From: Candidatus Cloacimonadota bacterium
Lineage (GTDB): Bacteria > Cloacimonadota > Cloacimonadia > Cloacimonadales > JAJBBL01
Length of the DNA: 64,000 bases
Assembly: GCA_019429305.1 (NCBI GenBank)
Contig: JAHYIR010000007.1
Coordinates: 1-64,000 of the forward strand
Reading direction: 5' to 3'
Position numbers and translations under genes: made by a program. The notes beneath the pieces were generated by a model. That model was not told where the DNA came from. It saw only the letters and a program-made list of their open reading frames with translations, and ran no database searches. This document shows, one piece after another, positions 18,168-27,225 of this stretch; the stretch's first letter is position 1, and the number at the start of each line of letters is the position of its first letter.

Positions 18168-18815
18168 ATGAAAGCATTAAAAACATTGAAGGGAATAATT
18201 ATCTCGATCGCAGCTATTGCAACATTTGCCTTAGTCTCCTGTGCCCCGGAGATTGAAGAGCCGGTAGAAGTATCAGCCAATTATGTACCGGAAAACCCTC
18301 ATCTGGATGCTAAAGGGAGAATATTGATCATTACAGAGAACAATTTTAATGATCTGGAATTGTTCTACCCATTGTATCGGTTTATAGAAGAGGGATACGC
18401 TGTTACGGTAGCTTCACTGGAAGGGACAGCAGTAGTTGGTTACAATTCTGCTCCATTGCCTTCAACAACTCCTATAGAACAGATAGAGCCCGAGTTCTAT
18501 CAGGCACTATATCTACCCGGTGGAAGAGCTCCTCAGCTTTTACGCCGTGATGAGCGAGTGTTAGAAGTTGTTCGACATTTTGTAGAAACAAATAAGCCAA
18601 TAGGTGCTATTTGTCATGGTCCCCAGATATTGATCTCAGCCGGTGTAGTTGAAGGAAAACGGATTGCTGCTTGGCCAGGTATAGCAGAAGAAGTAACGGA
18701 TGCGAGTGCTCAGTTTATTAATGAGGCAACGGTAGTTGATGGTCAGTTCGTTACTGCTCGTAAGCCGGGCGACCTTCCAACACATCTCTATCACTTCATG
18801 AATTTAATACGCTGA
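18168..18815 (+). CDS. DJ-1/PfpI family lipoprotein
   Basis: A 215-residue protein with a lipoprotein signal ending at Cys25 (LVSC) and a DJ-1/PfpI domain from about residue 50. The nucleophile elbow is AICHGPQ (Cys149, His150). An acidic residue in NDLELF (Glu64) matches the conserved Glu of the family. Members are deglycases, glyoxalases or small proteases, and nearly all are cytoplasmic. A lipid-anchored form suggests a role in the periplasm or outer membrane. The gene is monocistronic, with a hairpin terminator just after it. Confidence 0.85.
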   Translation: MKALKTLKGIIISIAAIATFALVSCAPEIEEPVEVSANYVPENPHLDAKGRILIITENNFNDLELFYPLYRFIEEGYAVTVASLEGTAVVGYNSAPLPSTTPIEQIEPEFYQALYLPGGRAPQLLRRDERVLEVVRHFVETNKPIGAICHGPQILISAGVVEGKRIAAWPGIAEEVTDASAQFINEATVVDGQFVTARKPGDLPTHLYHFMNLIR

Positions 18816-18822
18816 CCACATT

Positions 18823-18862
18823 AGCATCAGGTAGGAAGTTCATATTCCTACCTGATGCTTTT
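18823..18862 (+). terminator. Rho-independent terminator between convergent genes
   Basis: Stem AGCATCAGGTAGGAA with its complement (15 base pairs, 7-base loop), followed by TTTT on the plus strand. It serves the PfpI-like gene ending at 18815 and may also slow transcripts from the minus-strand peptidase gene. Confidence 0.75.
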
Positions 18863-18874
18863 GAATCCTTTAAA

Positions 18875-20080
18875 TTAGATCTTTCTAATTATTAAAGCGA
18901 GTGCTCTTGCTGTTTCTGCTAGAATTTTATGATCAACTTTATCGATAGTATCTTTCTCTGTATGAGCAATCTCGGTCAGTATGTAAGAAAGATTATCAGA
19001 GGTTATGGTTAATGCCGGTACTCCTTGCATAAAGAAGATCATATGATCACCCTGATACCAGGGCTCAATTTCCTTAAAAACGGGATTAGTTCTTAATGGT
19101 TCTATGATTTGCTCCATTGAGGTCGGATTATCACACATTAGTGAATAACCTGTTTTAGCTCCTTTATAAGCTGCCCCATCGATATTGATGTTAAGCATGA
19201 TATTAGAGAATTTACCCTCGTTTTCTGCCAAGTACTTCATTTCACCCGAAGCTGCATAGTAATCTTCCCCGTTCATTGCTAAAAACTCTATACAATGTTC
19301 ACCATGATAATCTTTTAACAACTCCATCATTGAGAGCATGATGACAACACCGGTCGCATTATCAAGAGCACCGGGTGTATGCAGCTTGGTATCAATATGA
19401 GCAGAAATTACTATCTTTTTAGCGTTTTTATTACCCTTACGAGCTATCACATTAAAACCTGATGCCGGAATACGGATCGTCTTAAATTTGAGATGAACAG
19501 ATCTTCCTACTTGCTCTAACAGCTTAGAACCCTCTTCAGCAGTCATATATACTGATGGTATATTAAAATCGCCATCTTCGAATAGTGGGAACGGATAAAC
19601 TGCCCCTACCAGTTCGGGATTTTTCTCAGTTGCCGTTATGATAGCTTTGGGATGCTTTTGCTCTAAAAGTTTGATAATTTCTTGATGCTCTTCAGGGTTA
19701 TAAAAGATAAAATTCTTAGGCATTAATTGTTCTTTGGCTATTTCTCCGCGTAAAAGGACAATTTTGTCTTGAATATTCTCTTCTTTGAGCTCTTTTAAAT
19801 TACTGATAGAGATAAGCTCTGCTTTACTATCAGTACCTAAAGACCAAGGGGATGGAGATGCCTGATAGCTTAAACCTCTTGAAGTCAGTAAAACCTCGCC
19901 TGAATACCAATCAATACAATCAAAGTCTTGAGTTGTAACTTCAAAACCGAGTTCTTTAGCCCTTTCCAGAAAATAGGTCGCAGCGTAATTATTTCCTATA
20001 CTCCCTGTACAACGGTGAGGATAGTGATTACATAGTTCCTGTAAATAATTTTTGATTCTATTTGCATTTAAATCAGTCAT
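18875..20080 (-). CDS. M28-family aminopeptidase
   Basis: A 401-residue zinc aminopeptidase without a signal peptide. Zinc ligands are visible in ISAHIDTK and GALDNATG, the catalytic and metal acidic residues in MNGEDYYAASGE, and a final histidine in the last 25 residues (EIAHTEKDTID). An insert of about 100 residues before the catalytic domain resembles the PA domain common in M28 proteins. It probably cleaves N-terminal residues from peptides. Confidence 0.85.
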   Translation of the reverse strand: MTDLNANRIKNYLQELCNHYPHRCTGSIGNNYAATYFLERAKELGFEVTTQDFDCIDWYSGEVLLTSRGLSYQASPSPWSLGTDSKAELISISNLKELKEENIQDKIVLLRGEIAKEQLMPKNFIFYNPEEHQEIIKLLEQKHPKAIITATEKNPELVGAVYPFPLFEDGDFNIPSVYMTAEEGSKLLEQVGRSVHLKFKTIRIPASGFNVIARKGNKNAKKIVISAHIDTKLHTPGALDNATGVVIMLSMMELLKDYHGEHCIEFLAMNGEDYYAASGEMKYLAENEGKFSNIMLNINIDGAAYKGAKTGYSLMCDNPTSMEQIIEPLRTNPVFKEIEPWYQGDHMIFFMQGVPALTITSDNLSYILTEIAHTEKDTIDKVDHKILAETARALALIIRKI

Positions 20081-20214
20081 ATAGTCCCCTTTGACGTATC
20101 AATGTTTTAAAAAGATTTTTATTATGAAAAGAAGCCAGATAAAGATAGAGTCTCATATCGTCAATTCTTAATTGATCTAGGCAAGTGAAGTTATCTCAGA
20201 ATTTTTATTTAATG

Positions 20215-20220
20215 TTGACT
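20215..20220 (+). promoter_or_regulatory. Candidate -35 element for the YgjP-like gene
   Basis: TTGACT, 54 bases upstream of the ATG at 20269. TATAAT follows only a few bases later, so the -10 assignment is unclear. Confidence 0.35.
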
Positions 20221-20268
20221 TGTATATAATAGGGCATATTAGTAGTAAAAATAAATGGAAGCTGACTC

Positions 20269-20952
20269 ATGACCAAAGATGATAAAAAGGATCAAATACA
20301 AGGTGTTATTATCAGATCTAACAGGAAAACGCTTTCTTTAACGGTAACCCCTGATGCGGAGTTGATAATTAGAGCACCTTATCATCTCTCAGAAGCTAGA
20401 ATAATTGAATTTGTCCAGCATAAGAATGACTGGATCAGAAAAAGAATCGGAATAGCCCTTGAGACCAGACCAAAAGAAAGAAGATTTGATGAGGGTGCAT
20501 CGATTCTTTATCTGGGTGAGGAATACCCTATAAGCTATAGAGAGCATACAGAACAGATAATAGAATTAGGGGATAAACTATTTTTCAATTCAAAAGCCCA
20601 ACCCAAAATCAGAGAAATTCTGGTTGCTTGGTACATTTATCAGGGGTATCAAATCATCCCACAACGAGTAAAAGAGTTATCTGAAAAGTTCAACTACCGT
20701 CCTAATGATGTTAAGATCACTAAAGCTGAACGGAGATGGGGTTCTTGCAGTAGTAAAGGTTCTCTATGTTTCAGTTGGCGACTGATGATGGCACCATTAG
20801 AAGTTATTGACTATGTTATCGTTCACGAATTGGTGCATCTTGAAGTAAGGGATCATTCTTCTCGTTTCTGGAAGAGGGTAGAGAGTTTCATGCCCGATTT
20901 CAGGCAGAGAAAAAAATGGCTGCGGGAAAACGACAGAAGAATGAGATTATAG
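20269..20952 (+). CDS. YgjP-like metallopeptidase (DUF45)
   Basis: A 227-residue cytoplasmic protein. It has the family signature RRWGSCSSKG (about 155-164) and the zinc motif HELVH (186-190), with a further ligand His196. This matches the YgjP/WLM-like DUF45 family, about 230 residues, often found next to restriction or DNA-repair genes. The substrate is unknown. A 40-base palindrome begins at its stop codon. Confidence 0.9.
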   Translation: MTKDDKKDQIQGVIIRSNRKTLSLTVTPDAELIIRAPYHLSEARIIEFVQHKNDWIRKRIGIALETRPKERRFDEGASILYLGEEYPISYREHTEQIIELGDKLFFNSKAQPKIREILVAWYIYQGYQIIPQRVKELSEKFNYRPNDVKITKAERRWGSCSSKGSLCFSWRLMMAPLEVIDYVIVHELVHLEVRDHSSRFWKRVESFMPDFRQRKKWLRENDRRMRL

Positions 20953-20991
20953 AAGAAATTGTGAGGACTAATTAGTCCTCACAATTTCTTC
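20952..20991. terminator. 40-base perfect palindrome between convergent genes
   Basis: Arms of 19 bases (GAAGAAATTGTGAGGACTA and its complement) surround AT. There is no T run on either side. The position at the end of one gene and before the end of the opposing gene fits a bidirectional terminator or a repeat unit. Confidence 0.5.
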
Positions 20992-21030
20992 ACTTAAAAT
21001 AACAATCAGTTTTTATCAGAGATAATCTGG

Positions 21031-21477
21031 TTAAAAGATATAGAATCTTATCCCTATCGCTGCTCCGAATGAGAAGGATATTTCCGGGATAACGTCTAAT
21101 CCGGGTGCTACCTCCAAAAAGATATCAGCAGGGAATGTTTCAAACATATGATAAATACCTAAAGGAATTCTTCCAGCAACCCTTACTTTATCTTTAGCTG
21201 CTTCTCGGTAGCGGATATTGCCACCGATACCCCAAAACCATGGTAGTTTGGTTTCTCCTAAATCAATAGTACTATGCCAGAGGTGATTAACATGCACATA
21301 GAAATGCTCTTTGTCGGCAAATGAATAAGCTAAAGCAGCATCAAAAGCAGTAGTTTCACTCGTCCACATCTTAAAAGAAATGCCAGTAGGTTCACCAAGA
21401 ATTATACCAATACCGGATTTAGACAGTAGAAGCACTGGTAATATCAGGATTACCAATAGAATCATACTTCGTTTCAT
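21031..21477 (-). CDS. Small secreted beta-barrel-like protein
   Basis: 148 residues, with a signal peptide (MKRSMILLVILILPVLLLS) and a GGAG site. The mature protein starts with GIGIILGEPTGISFKMW, a motif seen in a group of small outer-membrane proteins in FCB bacteria, and ends in an aromatic-rich strand (RFYIF). Probably an 8-stranded barrel. Function unknown. Confidence 0.65.
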   Translation of the reverse strand: MKRSMILLVILILPVLLLSKSGIGIILGEPTGISFKMWTSETTAFDAALAYSFADKEHFYVHVNHLWHSTIDLGETKLPWFWGIGGNIRYREAAKDKVRVAGRIPLGIYHMFETFPADIFLEVAPGLDVIPEISFSFGAAIGIRFYIF

Positions 21478-21529
21478 AATTACACTCCTTTATAGAATAT
21501 ATGTTTTAAATTAGTAGATATGCATGAAA

Positions 21530-21535
21530 AGTCAA
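21530..21535 (-). promoter_or_regulatory. Candidate -35 element for the 21031-21477 gene
   Basis: TTGACT on the minus strand, 58 bases upstream of the ATG. A TAATTT follows at a 16-base spacing. Confidence 0.35.
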
Positions 21536-21595
21536 GTAGTTTTAATAATATTGGTTTTGTTAAGTTATCGCAAGGATATTATTGACAGATAAAAC

Positions 21596-21601
21596 TTGAC
21601 A
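21596..21601 (+). promoter_or_regulatory. Candidate -35 element for the TPR gene
   Basis: TTGACA, 62 bases upstream of the ATG at 21658. A second TTGACA lies 14 bases further upstream (21582-21587), with TAAGAT shortly after the downstream copy. Confidence 0.35.
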
Positions 21602-21657
21602 TAAGATAGAAGTACTTTTGAAAATGATCAAAATAAATGACTTCTTGAGGAGAGATA

Positions 21658-22062
21658 ATGAACCCAATTGTAACTATCTTCCCGATATTATTCATAATAG
21701 TTCTTGTTTTTATTCTCTTAAGGTTCCTGATATTGGGAAGAGTGGCTAAGAAAGAATATAAGAGGATGCAGACTCTTTTTGGTAGTTCTAAAGATAAATT
21801 AACTCAAGAAGATCTGATTCTCGAAATGGCTAAGAGTTATGAAGCTGCAGAAAATAAAGAAAAAGCGATTGAACATTACGAACTTTATCTCTTCAAGAAA
21901 AGGTCTTCTGATCCCGAAATACTCTACAAAATCGGTAAACTCTATGGTATAGATAATATCAATAAAGCTAAAGAATATTGGGAAAAAGCTTCTCAAGCCG
22001 GTCATCAAGAGGCAACAGAATTGTTAAACACAGTTAATCAATCTGAAAAATCACTTAGCTAG
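21658..22062 (+). CDS. Membrane-anchored TPR protein
   Basis: 134 residues: an N-terminal membrane helix (about 4-28), a short basic linker, then two helical repeats resembling TPR (ILEMAKSYEAAENKEKAIEHYELYL and a following unit). It ends in a polar tail. Likely a scaffold at the inner membrane; partner unknown. A GAGGAG site precedes the ATG. A perfect palindrome lies 27 bases after the stop. Confidence 0.7.
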   Translation: MNPIVTIFPILFIIVLVFILLRFLILGRVAKKEYKRMQTLFGSSKDKLTQEDLILEMAKSYEAAENKEKAIEHYELYLFKKRSSDPEILYKIGKLYGIDNINKAKEYWEKASQAGHQEATELLNTVNQSEKSLS

Positions 22063-22088
22063 AGCTTCATTGTTTTTTTAGATTACCT

Positions 22089-22134
22089 ATAGTCACCCTA
22101 CGAGTCGGCTAGGGCCGACTCGTAGGGTGACTAT
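22089..22134. repeat. Perfect 21-bp inverted repeat
   Basis: Arms ATAGTCACCCTACGAGTCGGC and complement, loop TAGG. There is no following T run. The CCCTA...TAGGG ends and the GTCGG core link it to the palindromes at 7241, 51517 and 59331. Confidence 0.75.
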
Positions 22135-22265
22135 TGATTCAGCAGAAGATAATGTCAATAATTCAGTGTGTGTTTTACGTTAGTATTTTTGGACACGAAA
22201 AAACTATAACTTATTGCAGTAAATCATGTTGGGCATAGAAACATAAAAGAAGAATGTTCAAATGA

Positions 22266-23177
22266 TCATCTAAGTTGAACTCCTTGGGCTATCAATTCTG
22301 CTCTTAGTTTTTTGATGGCAACTTCCTTGGATTTGGCTTCAATTTCAATAGTTAAATCGAGTGTTTTCCAGTAGTCGGGGAAGTCGTTGATGTCTATAAA
22401 GTCGTGATGAAATTGCGGATTTGGTTTATTCCAACCATCTCGAGGACTTGATAAATGAAAAAGCGGTTCTCTATTCCATGTTTGAATGGCCAGATCGGTT
22501 GCTTTTTCCACAGACAGTTTATCTGGTAAACAGCGGTGATGATGAACATCATAGACAAGAGGAATAGCAAGTGCTTTACAGACTGGGATAAGATCTTCTG
22601 GTGTATAACTACGATCATCATTTTCCAGAGTAAGTCTGGTGAGTAGCTTTTCCGGCAATTTTTCTATTTCCTTAGATAAGCGCCCAAGAGTTTCTTTTTT
22701 CTTTCCATAAACACCACCACCATGAACATTGATGACATCGGCTCCGATGAATTCGGCTATTTCTGCTTGGTATGCTAGTTCAGCCAATGATGATTGCAGA
22801 ACATTCGGATGTGGAGTTGATAAGACAATGAATTGGTCGGGGTGAAAAGATGTACGAATATTCTTTTTTTTATTGAAATTACGACATTCTCTGTAATATT
22901 TTAATATCTCATCGACTTGCGGCAGGTCATGTAGTTTATAACCAACATCGGGATGAGTTCTTAGAGGGTTGATCTGGCTGAGAATCCTAAAATCGCCAAT
23001 ACCGTTATTTGCGCAGTATTGTAGCGCAATTTTCAAAGTTTTAGCATTATGGAGACAAAGCTCACCTAAAATTCGCAGATGTTCTTGTTGCTCGTAACTA
23101 TTCAGTCTTTTGGCAGTCGTAACATGGAACTTGATAGGTTCTTCTTTAAAGATACAACAAAGACCGAGTCGGATCAT
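22266..23177 (-). CDS. uvsE: UV damage endonuclease UvsE/UVDE
   Basis: Nicks DNA 5' to UV photoproducts in an alternative excision repair path. The 303-residue protein begins MIRLGLCCIF and carries the UVDE segments FRILSQINP, RTSFHPDQFIVLSTP, DVINVHGGGVYG and LENDDRSYTPED, whose His/Glu/Asp residues bind metals. A VYDVHHH motif follows. Length is typical. Its start overlaps the xdhC-like stop by four bases (ATGA), so it is translated as the last gene of the purine operon. That is an odd place for a repair enzyme. Confidence 0.93.
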   Translation of the reverse strand: MIRLGLCCIFKEEPIKFHVTTAKRLNSYEQQEHLRILGELCLHNAKTLKIALQYCANNGIGDFRILSQINPLRTHPDVGYKLHDLPQVDEILKYYRECRNFNKKKNIRTSFHPDQFIVLSTPHPNVLQSSLAELAYQAEIAEFIGADVINVHGGGVYGKKKETLGRLSKEIEKLPEKLLTRLTLENDDRSYTPEDLIPVCKALAIPLVYDVHHHRCLPDKLSVEKATDLAIQTWNREPLFHLSSPRDGWNKPNPQFHHDFIDINDFPDYWKTLDLTIEIEAKSKEVAIKKLRAELIAQGVQLR

Positions 23178-23974
23178 TTAAGAAGATTTCGCTCTCTTAT
23201 AAGTTCTGCCGTTATACTGACAGCAATTTCCCAGGGAGTTTGGGAACCGATTGTAAGTCCAACAGGAGCATGCACTTTTTGTAGATCTTCTTGTGAAAAA
23301 CCTTGAGCTCTTAACTTATCGAATGTTTCGGCAACTTTCTTTTCACTACCGATCATGCCGAGATAAAAAAATGGCTTTCTCAAACAATATTCGAGTACCT
23401 GTTTATCATGAACATGACCGTATGTCATGATGACAATAAAGCAATTTTTATCGAATTTGATCGCTTTTTCGATGTCATTGTAGTCATTATAGATAAGAGT
23501 ACAGCTATCATGATACTCTTCTTTGATCAGCAAATCTTGACGGTTATCGATAAGAGTGACTTGGAAGTTAACTCTGGAAGCTAGTTGAGCTAACGCTTTA
23601 CCACAATGACCTGCACCAATTACATAGAGTTTATGGGCAAAAAAAAGGGGTTCAACAAATACGTCAACTCTGCCACCACAGATCATGCTGGTTGAAATAG
23701 TATTCTCGTCAATTGGCAGTCCTTGTTCATCGAGATTGAATTTCCAAAGAACCGGTGTTGATGGTTGTTGTTCACGGATCATGTTAATAACCCTGTATTC
23801 AAGGTTACCACCACCGAGATTACCCAAAGGGTTTCCTGTTAAAGGAATTGCTATATGCATACCTGGTTTGGCTGGTGTAGATCCATCAGTTTGAACAACT
23901 ATTGCTTGCCAGAGTGATTCACTTTGTTCCAATAATTGTTTGAGTTTTTGGTAATAATCGAGAAAATCAAACAT
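23174..23974 (-). CDS. xdhC: XdhC/CoxI-family molybdenum hydroxylase maturation protein
   Basis: About 266 residues. XdhC proteins bind molybdenum cofactor, help its sulfuration and insert it into xanthine dehydrogenases. The N-terminal XdhC domain has DGSTPAKPG and LGGGNLE; the C-terminal Rossmann domain has VIGAGHCGKAL. GSEKKV and an LTIGSQTPWEIAVS-like end are typical. I place the start at the ATG at 23974, which overlaps the mocA stop (ATGTTTGA), because GAGGA lies upstream; an ATG at 23992 is less likely. Confidence 0.9.
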   Translation of the reverse strand: MFDFLDYYQKLKQLLEQSESLWQAIVVQTDGSTPAKPGMHIAIPLTGNPLGNLGGGNLEYRVINMIREQQPSTPVLWKFNLDEQGLPIDENTISTSMICGGRVDVFVEPLFFAHKLYVIGAGHCGKALAQLASRVNFQVTLIDNRQDLLIKEEYHDSCTLIYNDYNDIEKAIKFDKNCFIVIMTYGHVHDKQVLEYCLRKPFFYLGMIGSEKKVAETFDKLRAQGFSQEDLQKVHAPVGLTIGSQTPWEIAVSITAELIRERNLLK

Positions 23975-24509
23975 CTTGAAGTATATCCTCATAGTGATTG
24001 ATGTTCTGAATCACAGCAGAGTCGGGTACTTCAACGTCAATTCTCTCAAAAGCAGAATCGGCAATAACTTGTCTTAAGCCACCTGATAGATTACTGTCCG
24101 GTATAATTAGATCAACCGGGATAACAATTGGATGACCTCGTTGCTCATTATATAACGGATTGACAATCTTATCGGGGTTCCGGTAAAAGGTAGTTAAGAG
24201 AGTCATAACAGTTTTTTTGCTAATCAAAGGATGGTCAACAGGCCATATTAACCAACCAAGAGCATTCCAGCCATCGTTGTGAGCCAACTTAATCCCGAGT
24301 TTTATTGAGTCCAGCATATCAACGGTTTCGACATCTCTGACGATCTTTACTCCAGCTATAGGAGTTTGCGATAAAGTATCAAGAATTTGTTTGATAAAGG
24401 TTTTGTCTCCGATGGACGCATCAACTTTAGGTTCTCCATATCTTTCTCCCTTGCCTGCTGCAGGAATGATTGCATATATCTGCTTGAAAGACAATATTGA
24501 ACTCTTCAT
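23967..24509 (-). CDS. mocA: MobA/MocA-like molybdenum cofactor cytidylyltransferase
   Basis: 180 residues with the nucleotidyltransferase N-terminal motif IIPAAGKGERYG followed by EPKVDA. Further on are WPVDHPLI (metal-binding Asp) and NEQRGHPIVIP. Homologues (MocA/YgfJ) attach CMP to molybdopterin for enzymes of the xanthine dehydrogenase family. It lies between the PLP enzyme gene (16 bases) and xdhC (overlap), matching the yqeB-ygfJ neighbourhood of the E. coli purine cluster. Confidence 0.88.
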   Translation of the reverse strand: MKSSILSFKQIYAIIPAAGKGERYGEPKVDASIGDKTFIKQILDTLSQTPIAGVKIVRDVETVDMLDSIKLGIKLAHNDGWNALGWLIWPVDHPLISKKTVMTLLTTFYRNPDKIVNPLYNEQRGHPIVIPVDLIIPDSNLSGGLRQVIADSAFERIDVEVPDSAVIQNINHYEDILQDV

Positions 24510-24525
24510 TTACAAGATCACTTAC

Positions 24526-25983
24526 TTATATGCTTGCGACTATTTTATTGAATTCGACTATCAATTGTTCAATTCTTTCCACATCATCCTCATATATTTC
24601 AGTCCAGTACTCCTCAGACCATTGAGCATTTAGCTCATCGAGTTCCATACCTTGTTGTTCGATCCAAGTATAGTACTTAAGGTTATGGATTCGCTTCTTA
24701 TCCCAGTAACTCAATTCTAAAAGATTATCATAAACCTGACTCTTCAGACATCCTTCGAAATCAATATTAGCTTGTAGTTTCGAGTAATCTCCTTTTTGGT
24801 TCTGTTGTTCGAGAAGACGTGATTGATATAATTCTGCCGAATCGGTGAACATAGTGAAGATGACATCATTATTATCCAGCTCAAAGTATTTAGCCAACTT
24901 AATGGTTGCCAGTAAGTTACAGATAGAAGAGATGCCGAGTAGAGATAGTCTGTAAATAGTTTTCTGAGAAACACCTTGATCAAGAAGACATAATCTTCCC
25001 TCATCTTCATTGAACAATCTGAGCAATCTCATACAGTCTTCATCTTTTATAGCTGCTACCAGATCAGTGCTTCGCACATTATGTACCCAAGGAACATGTT
25101 TATCTCCTATCCCTTCGATCCGATGTCCCCCGAAACCGTTATATAGTAGTGTCGGGCATTCCCATGCTTCAACGGCAACGGTTTTTAGAAGAGGATGGAT
25201 CTTCTTTAAATAATCGGCAGCAGCAATTGTACCGGCAGAGCCAGTAGAGGAAACGAAGGCAGTCAGACGGGACTTATCATTGGCAATACTTTGGAAAACT
25301 TCTTGAACGGCAGGTGCTGTCACGTGATAATGGAAGTAGGGGTTACCAAACTCAGAAAATTGGTTAAAGATCATGTTTTGCGGATCTTTTCTCAATTCAT
25401 GGCATTTATCGTATATTTCTTTAACATTAGATTCACACCCGGGAGTAGCAATAACTTGGGCTCCGATTTCATGTAGCCAGTCAAAGCGTTCTTGAGACAT
25501 TTCTTCGGGTAAAATAGCAATGGAATCACAGGCGAGTAATGCACAGTCAAACGCACCCCCACGGCAGTAATTACCAGTTGATGGCCAGACTGCCTTGTGA
25601 TAAGTAGGGTCGAATTCTCCACTGATCATTCTCGGTACAAGACAACCAAAAGCTGCACCGACTTTATGGGAACCGGTAGGAAAATATTTCCCCACTAAAC
25701 CGATAATGCGAGCTTTGACTCCACTCAATTCAGAAGGGATCTCTAAATAATTGGCAGCACCAAAAAGTCCCGTTTGAGTATTATTTTTCCAAGTGATACG
25801 GAAAAGATTAAGCGGATCAACGTCCCAAAGTCCTATATTAGCCAACTTATTCTTGATATCAGCTGGAATCGTCTCGGGATCTCTCAGTTGGGTAAAAGTA
25901 GGGATAATTATATTTCTCTCTTTACAGCGTTGGGCTGTCTTAAGTCGAATTTCTTCATTCAGTTTAGGTAAAATTTTAGACAT
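24526..25983 (-). CDS. Fold-type-II PLP enzyme in the purine cluster
   Basis: A 485-residue enzyme of the cysteine synthase/threonine synthase superfamily. The PLP lysine lies in TGSHKVGAAF, and glycine-rich phosphate loops follow (STGNYCRGGA, SSTGSAGT). It is longer than YgeX (about 398 residues) and lacks the FGLNAFK motif of diaminopropionate ammonia-lyase. It lies between ygeW and mocA with gaps of 17 and 16 bases. The location suggests it deals with 2,3-diaminopropionate or another amino-acid product of purine breakdown, but the substrate is inferred from context only. Confidence 0.75.
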   Translation of the reverse strand: MSKILPKLNEEIRLKTAQRCKERNIIIPTFTQLRDPETIPADIKNKLANIGLWDVDPLNLFRITWKNNTQTGLFGAANYLEIPSELSGVKARIIGLVGKYFPTGSHKVGAAFGCLVPRMISGEFDPTYHKAVWPSTGNYCRGGAFDCALLACDSIAILPEEMSQERFDWLHEIGAQVIATPGCESNVKEIYDKCHELRKDPQNMIFNQFSEFGNPYFHYHVTAPAVQEVFQSIANDKSRLTAFVSSTGSAGTIAAADYLKKIHPLLKTVAVEAWECPTLLYNGFGGHRIEGIGDKHVPWVHNVRSTDLVAAIKDEDCMRLLRLFNEDEGRLCLLDQGVSQKTIYRLSLLGISSICNLLATIKLAKYFELDNNDVIFTMFTDSAELYQSRLLEQQNQKGDYSKLQANIDFEGCLKSQVYDNLLELSYWDKKRIHNLKYYTWIEQQGMELDELNAQWSEEYWTEIYEDDVERIEQLIVEFNKIVASI

Positions 25984-26000
25984 TAATATTACTCCCGTAA

Positions 26001-27185
26001 TTAGTGTTTTAATATTGATGACAACCTTGAGCAGGGGTCATTAATTTTTGTTAAAAGGATCATTGCAGCTATGACGAACGGCTTGAAGCCGGCTTCTTGA
26101 TAGGTATGATATCGATATCGATCGAATACAGAGGCGGCAACCTCTCCTCTTTCACAACTAACACCGCTGATATCTGCCGGTAGGCAATGTGCATAGAGGG
26201 CGTTACCGTACTTGGTTAGCTTCATCATTTCTTCAGTACATTCCCAGCCCTTATACATTGCATTATTTGCCAGACAACTTTTCTCTAACTCTCTCAAACC
26301 GTCCATATCTTTAATTTGCAGCAGCTTAGTTCTCTGCTGCATGACCGACATAGGAGCCCATGATTTAGGGTAGACAATATCAGCATTTTCAAAGGCATCT
26401 TCCATGCTATGACTAATGCGGAAAGAACCTGAGGACTCTTGAGCGAATCCTTGTGCCGCTTGTATTGTATCCGGCAGAAGATCATATCCTTCGGGATAGG
26501 CCAGGACAACCTCCATGCCAAAACGGGTCATTAAAGTGATGACTCCTTGTGGTACCGAAAGTGGTTTGCCATAACTTGGTGAATAAGCCCAACTCATGGC
26601 TATCTTTTTACCGGCTAATTTATCCAGACCACCAAAGTAGTCTTTTAATTTCAGTAAATCAGAGAGCGATTGTGTAGGATGATCAAGATCACATTGCAGA
26701 TTGATAATAGAAGGTCTTTGGGCTAATATTCCTGCCTTAAAACCATCTTCCACTGCCTCTGCTACTTCTTTCATATAGGTATGACCATAACCCAAGAACA
26801 TGTCATCTCTGATGCCAATCGTTTCAGTCATAAAAGAGATCATATTGGCAGTTTCTCGCACAGTTTCACCATGAGCAACTTGCGATTTGACTTCGTCGAG
26901 CTCTGATAAGGCAAGTCCAAGCGAATTGACAGCAGACGCAAAGCTAAATCTGGTGCGGGTTGATTGATCACGAAAGATAGAGATTGCTAAACCATAATCA
27001 AAAACCTTAAACGGCTTCTTAATTCTATGTAGAGCTTGCAGGATTTCTGCGACAGTCATGACTGCAATTAAATCATCTCTGCTTTTTTGCCAGGTAAGGA
27101 GAAAATCTTTATTATATAGATCAAAGTTTAAATCCTTTAGTTTTTCCAGTAAAAGCTCGGGATTCTTAGGTAGATCTTGTTCCAT
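26001..27185 (-). CDS. ygeW: YgeW-type carbamoyltransferase
   Basis: A 394-residue member of the aspartate/ornithine carbamoyltransferase superfamily. It has the carbamoyl-phosphate motif STRTRF (75-80), HPTQSLSD (169-176) and HCLPADI near the C terminus. Length and sequence fit YgeW, which differs from ornithine carbamoyltransferase by its knotted fold and longer loops. In anaerobic purine degradation YgeW is proposed to release carbamoyl phosphate from a ureido intermediate, giving ATP. An AGAGGT site precedes the ATG. It follows the FeS subunit gene by about 40 bases. Confidence 0.9.
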   Translation of the reverse strand: MEQDLPKNPELLLEKLKDLNFDLYNKDFLLTWQKSRDDLIAVMTVAEILQALHRIKKPFKVFDYGLAISIFRDQSTRTRFSFASAVNSLGLALSELDEVKSQVAHGETVRETANMISFMTETIGIRDDMFLGYGHTYMKEVAEAVEDGFKAGILAQRPSIINLQCDLDHPTQSLSDLLKLKDYFGGLDKLAGKKIAMSWAYSPSYGKPLSVPQGVITLMTRFGMEVVLAYPEGYDLLPDTIQAAQGFAQESSGSFRISHSMEDAFENADIVYPKSWAPMSVMQQRTKLLQIKDMDGLRELEKSCLANNAMYKGWECTEEMMKLTKYGNALYAHCLPADISGVSCERGEVAASVFDRYRYHTYQEAGFKPFVIAAMILLTKINDPCSRLSSILKH

Positions 27186-27225
27186 TTTTACCTCTTTATC
27201 ATTTTGACATTATGCACTTAACTGT

